Assembly: GCA_009760855.2 (NCBI GenBank) | Contig: WPIO01000059.1 | Location: 1,036,001-1,100,000 of the forward strand | Length of the DNA: 64,000 nucleotides | Reading direction: 5' to 3' | Source: Cristatella mucedo | Lineage: Eukaryota > Bryozoa > Phylactolaemata > Cristatellidae | Part shown: positions 46,961 to 58,477 of the stretch, in pieces | Layout: each line of letters begins with the position of its first letter | Numbering within the stretch: the first letter of the stretch is position 1 | The notes under the pieces: model-generated | What the model was told of the DNA's origin: nothing | The model's input: the letters and a program-made list of their open reading frames with translations, nothing else | The model's database searches: none | Translations under genes and position numbers: made by a program

Positions 46961-47334
46961 AGAGGTCCCTCTTGTACGAGACACCTTAAATCAGAAGTGG
47001 AGCCAAGATTTTCATCTCTGCGTGTGCAATACTTACGTGCCAAAAACGTATACATATACAATACAATACATACGTGCCAAATCTTTATGCAAGAGGCTCG
47101 AGCTGCAAGACTTTCACGTTCCTGCAGGAAAAAGCCGAAATTAATGAAACTTTAGAGTGCGAAATCATAGCGCTTATTCGACACGAACTCAGCGGTAGCT
47201 CTTCAAGCGTGAAATTAAGACGTAATTGCGTGCTCGGTGGAGGGTGGGCTGGGGGGTAGGTATAGGGGGTAGGGGGTAGGTAGGTGGGGGGCGGCCCACT
47301 TCGATGCCCTGCTGTAGGGAAGGGGGTTGAGTCG

Positions 47335-48190
47335 GCTCGAAATCTAGGTGTCATGTTCCAAAGTGACCTCTCGTTAGACGACCACACCAGCTCCACAATC
47401 AAGTCTGCCGATTTTCAGCTGCATAACATTGCTAAAATTCGGGCTTTTTTAGTTTAGGATAACGCGTCCAAGTTGGTCCGTGCATTGGTGACATCCCGTC
47501 TCGACTTCTGTAACTCACTGCTTGCTGGCCTACCGGCATGTTCGATCAGGCGATTGCAGCTGGTGCAAAACTCTGCAGCTAGGCTTGTCTGTCGTGAGCA
47601 TCGCAGTTGCCACATCACATCACTTCTCGCCGACCTGCACTGGCTACCAGTAAAGCAATGGATTGACTTCAAGGTTTTATCGCTCACTTTTAGGTCACTT
47701 CCTTCTTTGGCTCCAGCCTATCTCTCAGATATACTCCCCCACCAGGCCAAGCGTCGAAATTTTCAACTTGCCACTTTTCGGAATCCAACAGTTTACCAAT
47801 ACCTCGTACAAACCTGAAATCCTTTGGAGACCGTGCATTTAGTTCGTATGCTCCCAAAGCCTGGAACTCACTCCCGACTTTCGTCAGATCATCCCCTGAC
47901 TTGACCAAATTTAAAAAGAACTTAAAAACATACCTATTTAGGACAGCATTTAGTGGGTCCCTGTGATTCGTCCTTTATGTGCTTATGCCTACTGACACTG
48001 TGCATGCTGCCGCTAACTACACTTGCATGCTGACCCTGTGCATGTCACCCCTAACCATGTTATTCATGTTGTTTATCAAGCATGATATTACTCACCATTC
48101 AATCACGATTCCCTTTGCATCAAATGTAAATCACATAGAAAGAGACTGAGTTCTCTGAGGGCGCTTTATCAAGTGCATTATTATTATTAC
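47335..48190 (+). mobile_element. LINE family A, 5'-truncated
   Basis: ARNLGVMFQSDLSLDDH, the [20 protein letters not shown] block, [20 protein letters not shown], 3' UTR, tail and ATTATTATT. A G-rich stretch (47238-47290) precedes its truncated end. Confidence 0.92.
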
Positions 48191-48717
48191 TATGCCCCCT
48201 GGCTTCTGGCTCGGCCAGTGCCTACACTTACGGTTAGAGTATGGATGAGACTTTGCTGTTCTAAGAGGTGGTTCGGTGGAAAACTCAAACAGCCTAACTC
48301 ACACTTAGCCCTCGCGGCATTGCTGCGTTACAGACAGAGATTCGTTGTATTAACATGCTTATTCTTAATAGTACGGGCAGGGGCATGCAATTGAATATAC
48401 GTCAGAGAGTTGAATAAGAGGAGCTATTACGCAGGAATCGTACGAGCTAGCGTGGATTATTAAGAGTAGGATAGCAGCAGACGATGCTGCAGTGGCTGTG
48501 TATGGTCGGAGCCTAGAATGGATTCATAAACTTTATATAGTCCTTAGTCGAGCGTCCTCTCAGACTAGGATAGGCAGGTAGATAGGCAGATAGGCAGGCT
48601 CGCGGACCGTTCTCAGCCCAGCTGCATCGCGATTCGCATGGCTCACTTTACTAACCGACTTTTTGAGTTCCCGTCGTGCGGCATGCAATCCTCGATGGTC
48701 CAGCGGCAGCTGCATAA

Positions 48718-48825
48718 AGTAATAATAATAGTATATTTGATATAGCGCCCACAGAGAACTCCATCTCTTTCTAGGCACTTTACATTCGCTGCAAAGGAAG
48801 CACGATCGAATGGTTAGCGATGCCG
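48718..48825 (-). mobile_element. LINE family A 3' tail
   Basis: AATAATAATAG, TATAGCGCCCACAGAGAACT, CCATCTCTTTCTAGGC, then GCTGCAAAGGAAGCACG. Confidence 0.8.
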
Positions 48826-48907
48826 TGCACGAAACAACCGTTGCTGTGTCCGATTCCGTATACGACGTTCGCACGAACGTCGGCTTTCGCCAGAGAATTT
48901 TGCAACG

Positions 48908-48942
48908 GACACCAAGAAACGCTGGTGGCGTTTCTTGGTGTC
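48908..48942. repeat. Perfect 15-bp hairpin
   Basis: GACACCAAGAAACGC, loop TGGTG, exact complement. Confidence 0.9.
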
Positions 48943-49123
48943 GGGAGGCGCGAAAATGAGGGTGCGCGATCGATCGACTCGCCTTTCATTACGCTTTTCC
49001 TATCTTTTCGCATTTACACGACGGAAGCTGCATCCCACTACACAGCCGCTTAGACACTTCTCAAATTGCATCCATACTCGACCCATTCACGCTAAGAGCC
49101 AAGTGGCAGTTGGGGTAGGCGTG

Positions 49124-49279
49124 CGTGGGTGGTTTGATCCAGCGGTTAAGGTGCTCGCCCCGACCAAGGTCTGGCTGAGGTCGGTCGTGGGCTCGAGCCC
49201 CGAGGCCTATGTGCGAAGCGCCTGAATAGAGATTAAATTCTCTTGGGGCGCCGTACAAATGAATTATATTTAAATAAAT
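49124..49279 (+). mobile_element. SINE B, near complete, forward
   Basis: Best forward copy: head TGGTTTGATCCAGCGGTTAA with GGTGCTCGCC, B box GGGCTCGAGCC, tail GAAGCGCCTGAATAGAGATT, AAATTCTCTTGGGGCGCC, then TACAAATGAA. The tail mirrors LINE A. Confidence 0.88.
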
Positions 49280-49689
49280 TATGGGTGGGCAGCAGCGGGG
49301 TGGGGGATGGGAGGGATCGACCGGTCGCCGCGACACGCACAAAAGCAGGGTCAACCTACAACTGGCAGATAACTCCTACTACTAGCAGATAACTCCTACT
49401 ACTGGCCGACTTACCCCCTTAACCTGGAAACAAAAATCTGCAGTGAGTGTCCGGTCATCCAGAACCACTCCCCAGCTTCGAAAGGAAATTTTCCTTGCGG
49501 AGCGTGCTTGGTTTGAGGTGCGCGCGCTCGTTTCCCACCATTTAGTAACGTAACAGTACGCGGAGACCAAGGGAATGATCTAATCCCGCCTCCGCACGTC
49601 CGGCTAGCCACATACGGTACAACTTCCTCCCCGGCTCCGGTGACGTCATCGCAAGTCATTCGCACCGATATCTTCACTCGGCTCGCATC

Positions 49690-50480
49690 GCTGCTGCGTC
49701 GCCGGCTCTGCTCCTTGTGATGGCGATCGGCTTTTCGCCGCATTTCTAGCGCCAACCGAAAGTTAACGCCACAGGTAGCGCTCGCCTCGGCACGCTGAGC
49801 GCGGCGCGGCGCGGCGCGGACCGCGCTGCTGCGGCGGCGGCGTCTCGCAGTCGGCCGGCAGCGGTGAATCGGCGCGCTTGCCGCTCGCCTGTCGCCTGTG
49901 GGCGGTTACGCTCGCGCAGTGCTAACCACCGAACGGCCGCGGCGCGTCTCTTCTGTCGGGCCTACATTTATTTTTAAATTGATGGTGGAGGGGGGATAAG
50001 CTTCCGCCTTAGGTGCCGCTGCCGCCCCGAGGGGGAGGGAAAGTCCAGAGCGCATCTCGCTTTTGGCTTTGAAAGCCCAAACAGGGTATGGCAGAGCGTG
50101 CGCGCGCGACATTAGCTTGGCTGGCGTTTGAAGAGTTGGCGGCCCGTCGTTGTCGTCGTCGTCACCATAGTCGCGCTCTTGTCGTCCGTCTGCTGCCGCC
50201 GCGGCCGGCGCCTAGCCGTTCGGACGCGACCGATCGGTGACAAACGCTCCGACGCCCAAATTGCGGCGCGCTGTCGATAGCTTTCGAGCTTTCGTTCCGG
50301 GGTCAGCAGGCGGCGCGGATGGCTGGCTTCTCGCGTCCCTTTCCCCTTTCAAAGCGCCGCGCCGCCCGCGCGAGCGTATCAAATCGTCGCCGGCATTAGA
50401 ATAGTCGCAGCGGGAGGATGTCAGAGCGTCGGCGAAGTCGGGTTGCACGGTCGGTGAACCTGTACGTCCTCGCGCGAGGT
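49690..50480 (+). promoter_or_regulatory. CpG-rich island, possible promoter
   Basis: Very GC- and CpG-rich (GCGCGGCGCGGCGCGG near 49801, CGGCGGCGGCG, repeated GTCGTC). It stands out from the repeat-rich flanks. At its edge an ATG at 50418 opens 20 codons (MSERRRSRVARSVNLYVLAR), ending at a GTGAGC donor at 50479, with an in-frame stop upstream. No second exon was found, so a gene start is only possible. Confidence 0.35.
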
Positions 50481-51249
50481 GAGCCCCTCCCCACTTCCTG
50501 GAGCGAAGACTCCGTCGTTTTCAGCTGTGCAGCTGCCACCAATAACGCGCCGGGTAAAGCAGGTGTGAGCAATGCGAAGTCTAGCTAGCGTCCGTGCTGA
50601 GCCGGCCGTGGAATGCTCCGTGCCTGGTCACGGGTCTGCAGACGACCGGGAAGACTCACCCGGAAGGACGAGCCTGCTCGTGAGTGTGGACTGCCAGTGC
50701 CCGTGTGGATCGTACCACCATATCATCATCGTACCATCTTGTGGGTCGTGCCATCATACCACCACCTGGCACTGCTCATGGTGGTATACATTACATTACT
50801 TACATTACTATGATCTTGAAGGCTGGCGAAAACCGTGTGACGTGGAACCACGCAGCAGCAGCAGTGGCGGCGGCCAGCGTGGATGGCTCCAGCTTTGTTT
50901 ATAGCAGTGTGGTGCTTCCTGCACTCCGAGGTGTCCTAGTTCTGCAAATCGAGCCGCGCTGCTGTGGCGCTGTGTACGCGAGATGTGAACGAGATCTGCA
51001 CGTGCACGTGTCGAGCTGCATCGGCTGCTCTACGCGGGTGAGGCCTTCGGTTTATGTGGGGTATTTACCTGGAGCCCTACCCTGGGAGCCCACTCCCCAG
51101 TGCTACTCCCCTGTACTCTGCACTCATCGGCTCTGCTTTGCAGAAGATACGGCGGTGGCGGCCTAGCCATAGTGCTGCTACTAGTGCTGCTGCTACTACT
51201 AGTATAGAATTGAAGTAGATGCATTGCACGGTGTGGATCCAGTGCAGGT

Positions 51250-51596
51250 AGTATGAAGGTGTTGCAATGTGGCAGGTCAAGTTTGCTAGTCATGACAGAC
51301 AAGCCTACCCACCCTCGAGTTTTGCACCACGTGCAAGCGTCTTATTGAACAGGCAGGAAGGCGAGGAAATAGTTACAAGCAGAAGTCTAGATAGGTTGTT
51401 ACAAATTTCGCATGTTTATGTGCCTGGATGTTGGCAGATTTGGCCCCGGACTTGAAATGGTCATCTAGTGAGAGGTCATTTCTGCATAGGATACCCAGAT
51501 TCTGTACAGAGGCAGCAGGAGAGAGGGTCAGGTGAACCAATTTTGAGGTCGGGGGATTCAGATTCCTCATTCGCTCTCTTCGAAAGCTTCGAGGGA

Positions 51597-51684
<88 letters not shown>

Positions 51685-52060
51685 GGTTCTGAGATACCCG
51701 GAGACCGGGGCAAAGGGTCAACGGCCAAGGGTCAAGCGCATGTAGAGCCGAGTGGCTTGTGCATAAAAAAAAAGAATTGACCAGATTCATCTTGGCAATT
51801 ACGTCGGCAGACGGAAGAACAGACCGGCTAGTATACCCACACTAACTGGCTGACCGATGCTGACATGCACGTTCTCCTGCAAGATCCTGCTTTGGTGGAA
51901 TTTGAATTCTGCTGTGATAGGACTTGAACCGTACAGTGCCTCGTCAGTGCCGGGTAGAGTCAAGCGCTCAAAAAGGAAACCATGTGTCATGTTGAGTGAG
52001 TCAAGTGCCCTTTTCTTCGTGAGCTCTCTGGCAGCTGGCCCTCTGACGACTGCGCGTGTG
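51250..52060 (-). mobile_element. LINE family C, degraded
   Basis: Minus-strand remains of a third LINE: RALDSLNMTHGFLFERL (the FDTIDHKVLLERL region), QPVSVGILAGLFFRLP (the PQGSVLGP region), DVIAKMNLV, and SVQNLGILCRNDLSLDDHF. A GA microsatellite splits it. Confidence 0.65.
51600..51686. repeat. (GA)n followed by G run
   Basis: About 75 bases of GA, then 12-13 G. Confidence 0.97.
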
Positions 52061-52139
52061 TGGGGGGTGGTGGAGGGTCTGCTCGATGTGCTGGCGTCTA
52101 CACGATGTGCGTACCCCTGCAGAGACCCTGCTCGTGACT

Positions 52140-52790
52140 GAAGTCAATGAGCTTGTGCACACAATTCACCAGAATGTGCAGCCAAATTAACCAGACCACG
52201 CGGACGGCCAAAGTCTGCTAAGTCTTGACGGCCTGATGCGGCAGACCCTGTTGAGCGACGAAAAAGTGGTGAAATGTGCCTGGCTGAAAAGTGGGCTTCA
52301 AATGAACTGTTATAGCATATTTTTTCTTGCACTCATTTGCCAGTGAAATCGAGATTAAGAGCAGTTTCAAAGACAATACTGGAACCTATGAAGCTGCAGA
52401 GACATTGCCGTGATTTGAGTGCATCTGCAAGGAGTGAAAATGGGATACTGAGACTTTCTCCCCCATGTTGGGATGCTGCTGACCTGACCAAGAAATCATA
52501 GCCTGACCATTCAGCATTCTAGTGAGCTTTGCTACTCCCAGTCACAGCATATGTGCTCAGATGTGGCAATTACTGGTCCAGATTATCCTTGACTCCCTCG
52601 ATGGTTTTTTATTCATGTTTTGTAAGGCAAAATATACCACGTTTTCTCTTTTCGTTAGCATTTCCTTTGTGGAAGGAACCGATTGCTGATTCAATTCGGT
52701 TCGGTTTTTAGAACTAGTTCTATTGGTACCATGTTAACATTTAGGTGGCTACCGTATCTCCGGTTTTGTAGAAATTTGTTAGCCACATGT
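52140..52790. other. No gene recognised
   Basis: No domain or repeat seen. Confidence 0.4.
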
Positions 52791-52799
52791 ACTCTAGGG

Positions 52800-53137
52800 G
52801 GTAACAATAACAATAGTACATTTGTTATAGCCCCCTCAGAAAACTCCAAGTCTCTTTCTAGGCATTTTAAATATAGTTCATTTGTATAGTGCCCCAAGAG
52901 AACTTAATCTCTATTCAGGCGCTTCACATATGCCTCGGGGCTCGAGCCCACGACCTCAGTCAGACCTTGGTCGGGGCGAGCACCTTAACCGCTAGACCAA
53001 ACCAGCTCGGCGCTTTACATTTGCTGCAAAGAAAGCATGATCGAATGGTTAGTGGTAGCATGCCCAGTGACAACAAGCATAACATGCATGCTTAGAGGTG
53101 ACATGCGCAGGGTCAGCATACAAATGTGGTTGGTGGC
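52800..53137 (-). mobile_element. LINE family A 3' end split by a SINE B
   Basis: LINE tail (TTATAGCCCCCTCAGAAAAC, TCTCTTTCTAGGCATTTTA) at 52800-52870 resumes at 53008 (GGCGCTTTACATTTGCTGCA and the 3' UTR). The intervening part is the SINE. Confidence 0.82.
52871..53007 (-). mobile_element. SINE B, complete, nested in LINE A
   Basis: TTTGTATAGTGCCCCAAGAG, AACTTAATCTCTATTCAGGC, the GGGGCTCGAGCCC B box and CTTAACCGCTAGACCAAACC. About 137 bp. Confidence 0.88.
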
Positions 53138-53139
53138 TG

Positions 53140-54140
53140 AATAATTTGCCTAGCAGTTCAAGTTTGCTTGTACATTTATCACCACATGCAGCACAGTCAT
53201 AGATATGCACATGTCTACCCTTAGCTGGCTGATGAGATTTGGAGGTATCCGGAATAATGCCTTTTAGCTGTCTTTGAGTTTAGTTGCATGGAGCAAAATT
53301 CTACTTTCGTATTCGTCAAGTGTGCTACCTACCGCTTAAGTATACTACCTACCACACATGGTGCTAATTTGTTCAGAGGAGAGGAACCCCTTCCCCTCCC
53401 CCTGTTATGCTCGTGAGTAGCAAACATGCAAAGCCGTATCCTGCACGGATATACATGCAATGGGAGATTGTGGCTGGTGTATTTTGCCTCGCGGAGAGCA
53501 GCTGGCAGGCATCGCACGGCGGACGTCATTGGAGGGGGCGGCTTGCTCACCGCAGACTCTTATTCACATGCACCCAGTTTTAGGAAGTAAATAATTATTT
53601 TTAATTTCGGTGAGATAAATACCATGATACACTATTTCATATTAGCATCACTGCTGGAGATGCGCACTACAGGTCAAGTCTTGGTAGTGCTCGTCCCAAA
53701 TGATGTAAATTGATGAGCTGGATTCCCTGTAATCGAGGAACGGGCAGTCATGATCCTTGGTCATCGCTAACACTGCCATGCAGAGGCCGAATGTCAAATC
53801 GCAAAGATGCGAATGCACGAAATCGCCTTTGTATTCACACTTTGAAAACCGTCTACTTTGATCCTTAAGTAGCAGCTGGCGATGACCCCCTCCCTACGCT
53901 GTCTTTGATTGATTTACTGCTAGAATTTTTTTTTCTCCATGCAACCACAGTATTCGGTTGAGCAATAAAATGATTTTGTCAAGTCGGTGAGAGTCGACCG
54001 CCGACCGCCTCGAATTTCTTCTCCAGGATTAAAGTGCCAGTAATAATTAATTATAGATAATTATATAATTAATAATAGATAATAATAATTAACGATAGAT
54101 ACCGATATAAAATAATTATATATAATAATTAATAATATAT
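53140..54140. other. No gene recognised
   Basis: AT-rich toward the end, with TAATTAT runs at 54040-54140. No exon seen. Confidence 0.4.
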
Positions 54141-54149
54141 AGGAGTAAA

Positions 54150-54502
54150 GTGCTAAGCAGTTCAGTGTAATGCTAAGCAGTTCAATGTAATTCTAAGCAG
54201 TTCAGTGTAATGCTAAGCAGTTCAGTGTAATTCTAAGCAGTTCAGTGTAATTCTAAGCAGTTCAGTGTAATTCTAAGCAGTTCAATGTAATTCTAAGCAG
54301 TTCAATGTAATTCTAAGCAGTTCAGTGTAATGCTAAGCAGTTCAATGTAATTCTAAGCAGTTCAGTGTAATGCTAAGCAGTTCAGTGTAATTCTAAGCAG
54401 TTCAGTGTAATTCTAAGCAGTTCAGTGTAATTCTAAGCAGTTCAATGTAATTCTAAGCAGTTCAATGTAATTCTAAGCAGTTCAATGTAATTCTAAGCAG
54501 TT
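54150..54502 (+). repeat. 20-bp minisatellite, about 17 units
   Basis: Unit GTAATTCTAAGCAGTTCAGT with two variable positions (TTC/TGC and AGT/AAT). It ends exactly at the AATAATAAT tail of the LINE that follows. Confidence 0.95.
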
Positions 54503-56510
54503 AATAATAATAATAATATTGCACTTGATAAAGCGCCCTCAGAGAACTTAATCTCTTTCTAGGCGCTTTACATTTGCTGCAAAGTGATACGCAACAGAAT
54601 AGTAAGTAAAATCATGCCTGAAAAACAAACAAAATGAATAACATGGTTAGGGGTTACATGCACTGGGTCAGCATGCAAATGTGGTTAGTGGCAGCATGAA
54701 CAGTGTCAGCACGCATAAGCACATCGAGGACGAATCACAAGGACCCACTAAATGCTGTCCTAAATAGGTATGTTTTTAAGTTTCTTTTAAATGTGGTCAG
54801 GTCAGGGGATGTTCTGATGCAGGTCGGGAGGGAGTTCCAGGCTGTGGGAGCATACGAGCTAAATGCACGGTCTCCAAAGGATTTAAGGTTTGTACGAGGT
54901 ATTTCTAGACTGTTGGATTCCGAAAAGCGAGTGGTACGATGCTTTGCCTGATGGGGTAGTATATCTGAAAGATAGGCTGGAGCCATAGAATGAAGAGACC
55001 TAAAAGTGAGCGACAAAACCTTGAAGTCAATCCGTTGCTTGACTGGTAACCAGTGCAGGTCGGCGAGAAGTGGAGTAATGTGGCAACTGCGACGCTCACG
55101 ACAGACAAGCCTAGCTGCAGAGTTTTGCACCAGCTGCAATCGCCTGATCGCACATGCTGGTAGGCCAGTAAGCAGTGAGTTGCAGAAGTCGAGACGAGAT
55201 GTCACGAATGCATGGACCAACTTGGACGTGGTATCCTTATCTAAACAAGCCCTAATTTTAGCAATGTTATGAAGCTGAAAATAGGCTGATTTGACTGTGG
55301 AGCTGATGTGGTCGTCTAACGAGAGGTCGCTTTGGAATATGACACCTAGATTTCGAGCTGATGCAACTGGAGATATGCTGGCAGAGCCAATTTTGAAAGT
55401 CAGCCTTTCCAATTTCTGAATAACACTAGGTTTGCCCATAACTAGTAAGTTAGTTTTTATCATCGTTTAGTTTTAGAAAATTTGCTGCCATCCATGATCG
55501 GATGTCATCAATGCATGCAGCTAGTGAGTTGAGAGAATTTGAGGTGCTCGAAGGCTGGGAGGGATCAAAGCAAAGGTACAACTGAGTGTCATCCGCATAG
55601 AAGTGAAAGCCTAGATTGTGCTTGGCAATCACATCAGCGAGAGGGAGAGTATAAACGGTGAAAAGGACCGGACCTAGCACAGAGCCCTGAGGTACTCCAT
55701 ATTTTAGAGGTACTTCAGATGATCTTTGTCCATTCACGTCAACACTCTGGAGTCTCCCACTGAGATAGGACCTGAACCACTGCAGAGCAGTGCCAGTGAT
55801 GCCCAGGCGAGATGAGAGGCGCTCTAGAAGTACTTTGTGATCGATGGTATCAAAAGCTGCCGAAAGATCGAGCAAAACAAGAAGAGACACTCTACCCATG
55901 TCGGCATTCCTAAGTAGGTCGTTGTATACCCGAAGCAATGCTGACTCTGTGGAGTGATTAGCTCTAAAGCCAGACTGGAACTTACTAGCAAGGTGTGAGG
56001 TTTCGATATACGAGTTCAGCTGGTCCGCCACGACCCGTTCCAGTGTCTTTGATAGGAATGGTAGAAGGGAGACTGGGCGGTAGTTGCTTAAGTTCTCTTG
56101 GTCTAGTGTAGCTTTCTTGAGAAGTGGCCTGACTACAGCTTTTTTGAAAGGTGCTGGGACCTGACCTGAGGCTAATGACATATTAATGATGTTGGTTATG
56201 CATGGCAGCAGCAGATCAATGCAACGTAGGAGCAGGACAGTGGGAATAGGGTCCAGTGGACTTGTTGTCTTCTTTGATTGAGATACGAGCTTTAGGACTA
56301 CATCACTAGTGACCTGTTTAAATGCAGACATTGAGGCGCAGCCAGGAACCGAGGAACAGCATTCTAGTGGGAAGGTTGTCATCGCAGGGATGGATTCCCT
56401 GTTCAGTGGTTTTGGTCCCTTCTCGGCTGTGCCTTGTCCATATTTCTTTCCCCTTTCTCCTAATCAGACGTTTAGCTCAGCAGTGAAGTTTTCTAGTAGT
56501 CGAGGGTGAA
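54503..56510 (-). mobile_element. LINE family A, best-preserved copy
   Basis: Two overlapping long frames, 55450-56382 (310 codons) and 54735-55463 (242 codons), form one reverse transcriptase ORF broken by a single one-base frameshift in the A run of the LNDDK(T)NLLV region. Visible RT blocks are SNYRPVSLLPFLSKTLERVV, GFRANHSTESALLRVYNDLL, DLSAAFDTIDHKVLLERLSS, VPQGSVLGPVLF and FHFYADDTQLYLCF. The post-RT block, 3' UTR, double-hairpin tail and AATAAT run follow. It is truncated near 56510 before the endonuclease. CR1/L2-type by motifs. Confidence 0.95.
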
Positions 56511-56514
56511 ATGG

Positions 56515-56995
56515 TGAAATGCAGCACACTTCGTGTCTCACTCTACGTCTGCTGCTGTTGGATGCCTCTTTCTCACTGTCCTGCTGCATGACCTTTTCGG
56601 TAATCAACCTGCCCCTTTGGGTATTTTTAGGGGGAGCCACATCAGTGCTTGTCTTGGTATGCTACCTTGCCGTGCACGGTGTGGGTTGCAATTGCAATGG
56701 CCGGACATTTGGCAGTGCTGCCCTGCCCGGCTCCACTTCCTGGTCTCTGACTCTCGACTGCCCGAGGCTTTGCCGTGCAGTAATTAATGAGAGGGCTGTG
56801 TGAGTGGCTGAGCTAAACTAGGGCAGCGCAGGCAGGCTTACTCTAGTTCAGCCATTCCCCAGGCATCGCCGAGGTCCAAATATCAGCAGCACCCCTACCG
56901 TGTTCTCCGGCCCAGTTATATACCCATATAGCCATACCAACGAATTTTTCAAACTTCGTAGCTCTGACGACCAGCGGCTGGCTGTGGGACAGATA
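56515..56995. other. No gene recognised
   Basis: Flank of the LINE truncation, no domain seen. Confidence 0.4.
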
Positions 56996-57001
56996 AAAAA
57001 A

Positions 57002-57118
57002 ATCTTAGCTGATTTAACAGCCTCATTTGCATAGCGGAGCAGAAGAGCCTTATCGGCTATCGCCTCCACTTGCAGTTGGCATTAAACAATCACCCAACTG
57101 CAGGATTCGAAGCCACAA
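57002..57118 (-). mobile_element. SINE A copy
   Basis: CTTAGCTGATTTAACAGCCT, AGAAGAGCCTTATCGGCTAT and CACCCAACTGCAGGATTCGA. The A-box end is missing. Confidence 0.78.
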
Positions 57119-57119
57119 C

Positions 57120-57570
57120 AAGACCAAGCTTTTCTGTTTGTCTTGTCCATAGGGCGAGTGAAATTTATTGTTTATGGACTTTTAACTCCGGCCCGTTAGC
57201 ACCCGATGGCATTTGCATCGGCGGCACCCCCCCCCCAATCCAGTCGGCACGTGTTTACGGGCTGTGCAGTTTTGTCAGTTTGTTCTTCCGGCTCGCTGTC
57301 TAATCGGTATGTGCTTCTCTGTTCACAAATTCCTATCTGCCCATGCTTTTTCGGGCTAACGGTGTGTCAGCATGTGCATGCACTATTCTGTCGGTCTGTG
57401 CTCCTGCATCCTCCGTGCCACCCGCCACTGCAGCATCGCTGCACGTCAGTGACCATGCTCGGCCGTACTCTTGTGCATGCTTATTATCGTTTTGCCATTG
57501 CTATTTAAAAGCATTTCTGGATGCTGCTGCCACTACTAGGGTTCGTGAATCTGGAGATCTAATTCATTCA
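57120..57570. other. No gene recognised
   Basis: A C run at 57229-57236 and short frames without domains. Confidence 0.4.
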
Positions 57571-57572
57571 TT

Positions 57573-57700
57573 TTCATTTGTATAGCATCCCAAGAGAACT
57601 CAATCTCTATTCAGGTGCTTCACATATGCCTCTGGACTCGAGCCCACGACCCAGCCAGACCTTGGTCGGGGCGAGCACCTTAACCGCTGGACCAAACCAA
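57573..57700 (-). mobile_element. SINE B copy
   Basis: TTTGTATAGCATCCCAAGAG, AACTCAATCTCTATTCAGGT, TGGACTCGAGCCC, CACCTTAACCGCTGGACCAA. Confidence 0.87.
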
Positions 57701-57704
57701 CCAA

Positions 57705-57965
57705 CTCCCTTTCTTTCTCTCTTGCCGATGTAATCGCCAAGAACAATCGTGGGTTCTTGCCTTGTATGCCGACGGAACACAGTATACCTATGCTTTGATC
57801 CCTCTACGTTCCAGGACGTCGAACACTCTTGACTCCCTTACTGCATGTATTGCCGACATCTGCACGTGGATGGTAGCAGACTGCCTCAAATTGATTGACG
57901 ATAAAACCAACTTACTAGTTATGGGCAAACCTGGTGTGACTCGGAAATAGAAAAACCTATTTCTT
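57705..57965 (+). mobile_element. LINE family A RT fragment
   Basis: Begins in the LADVIAKNN region, passes the YADGTQYTYALIP form of YADDTQLY, and continues ADCLKLIDDKTNLLVMGKPG. It starts next to the SINE B head. Confidence 0.82.
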
Positions 57966-57969
57966 AAAA

Positions 57970-58475
57970 CGGCTCTGCCAGAACATCTCTTATAGCAAAT
58001 GCACGAAATCTGGGTTCCTGTTTATTGTTCTGAAGTGATTCCTTTGATAACCCAGCTGATGCTCCCCAAACCGAATTTTGTCTCCTTCTCGCTGGTTGAT
58101 TTTCTCTCACGCGGCTCATGTAAATTGGCCCACTCACATCAGAGGACACAACTCTCGATCAGATAATCTCCCGTAATTGTACGCTGCCAACTCATACTAA
58201 CACCAACTTCTGCATATCTGATCGTTATCCGCATCCGTTATCTCCCTACACCTACACCGCGTCTCTGCTTTGGCATAACAATCTTGTTTCGAATCGCGTA
58301 ACAAAAGAACGTTGGTATTAAAGCCATTCGAAAAAAATATCTTCAGTGCCACATTAGCTTAATCCGTCATCTGATCTACCCTCATTTTGTGGAATACTAC
58401 TATACCACGCCTGGCGATGTGCTCCTCTGACTTAACACGTTGTACGCACCTACCCCACCAATATATAATAATCAT
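57970..58475. other. Probably eroded LINE sequence
   Basis: Weak resemblance to family A follows the fragment, but it is too decayed to place. Confidence 0.3.
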
Positions 58476-58477
58476 AA

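Noticed and set aside
51799-52060. Possible host exon with good-looking acceptor and donor
   Set aside because: It aligns with the RT region of LINE families A/B (VLLERL and PQGSVLGP blocks), so it is a LINE C remnant.
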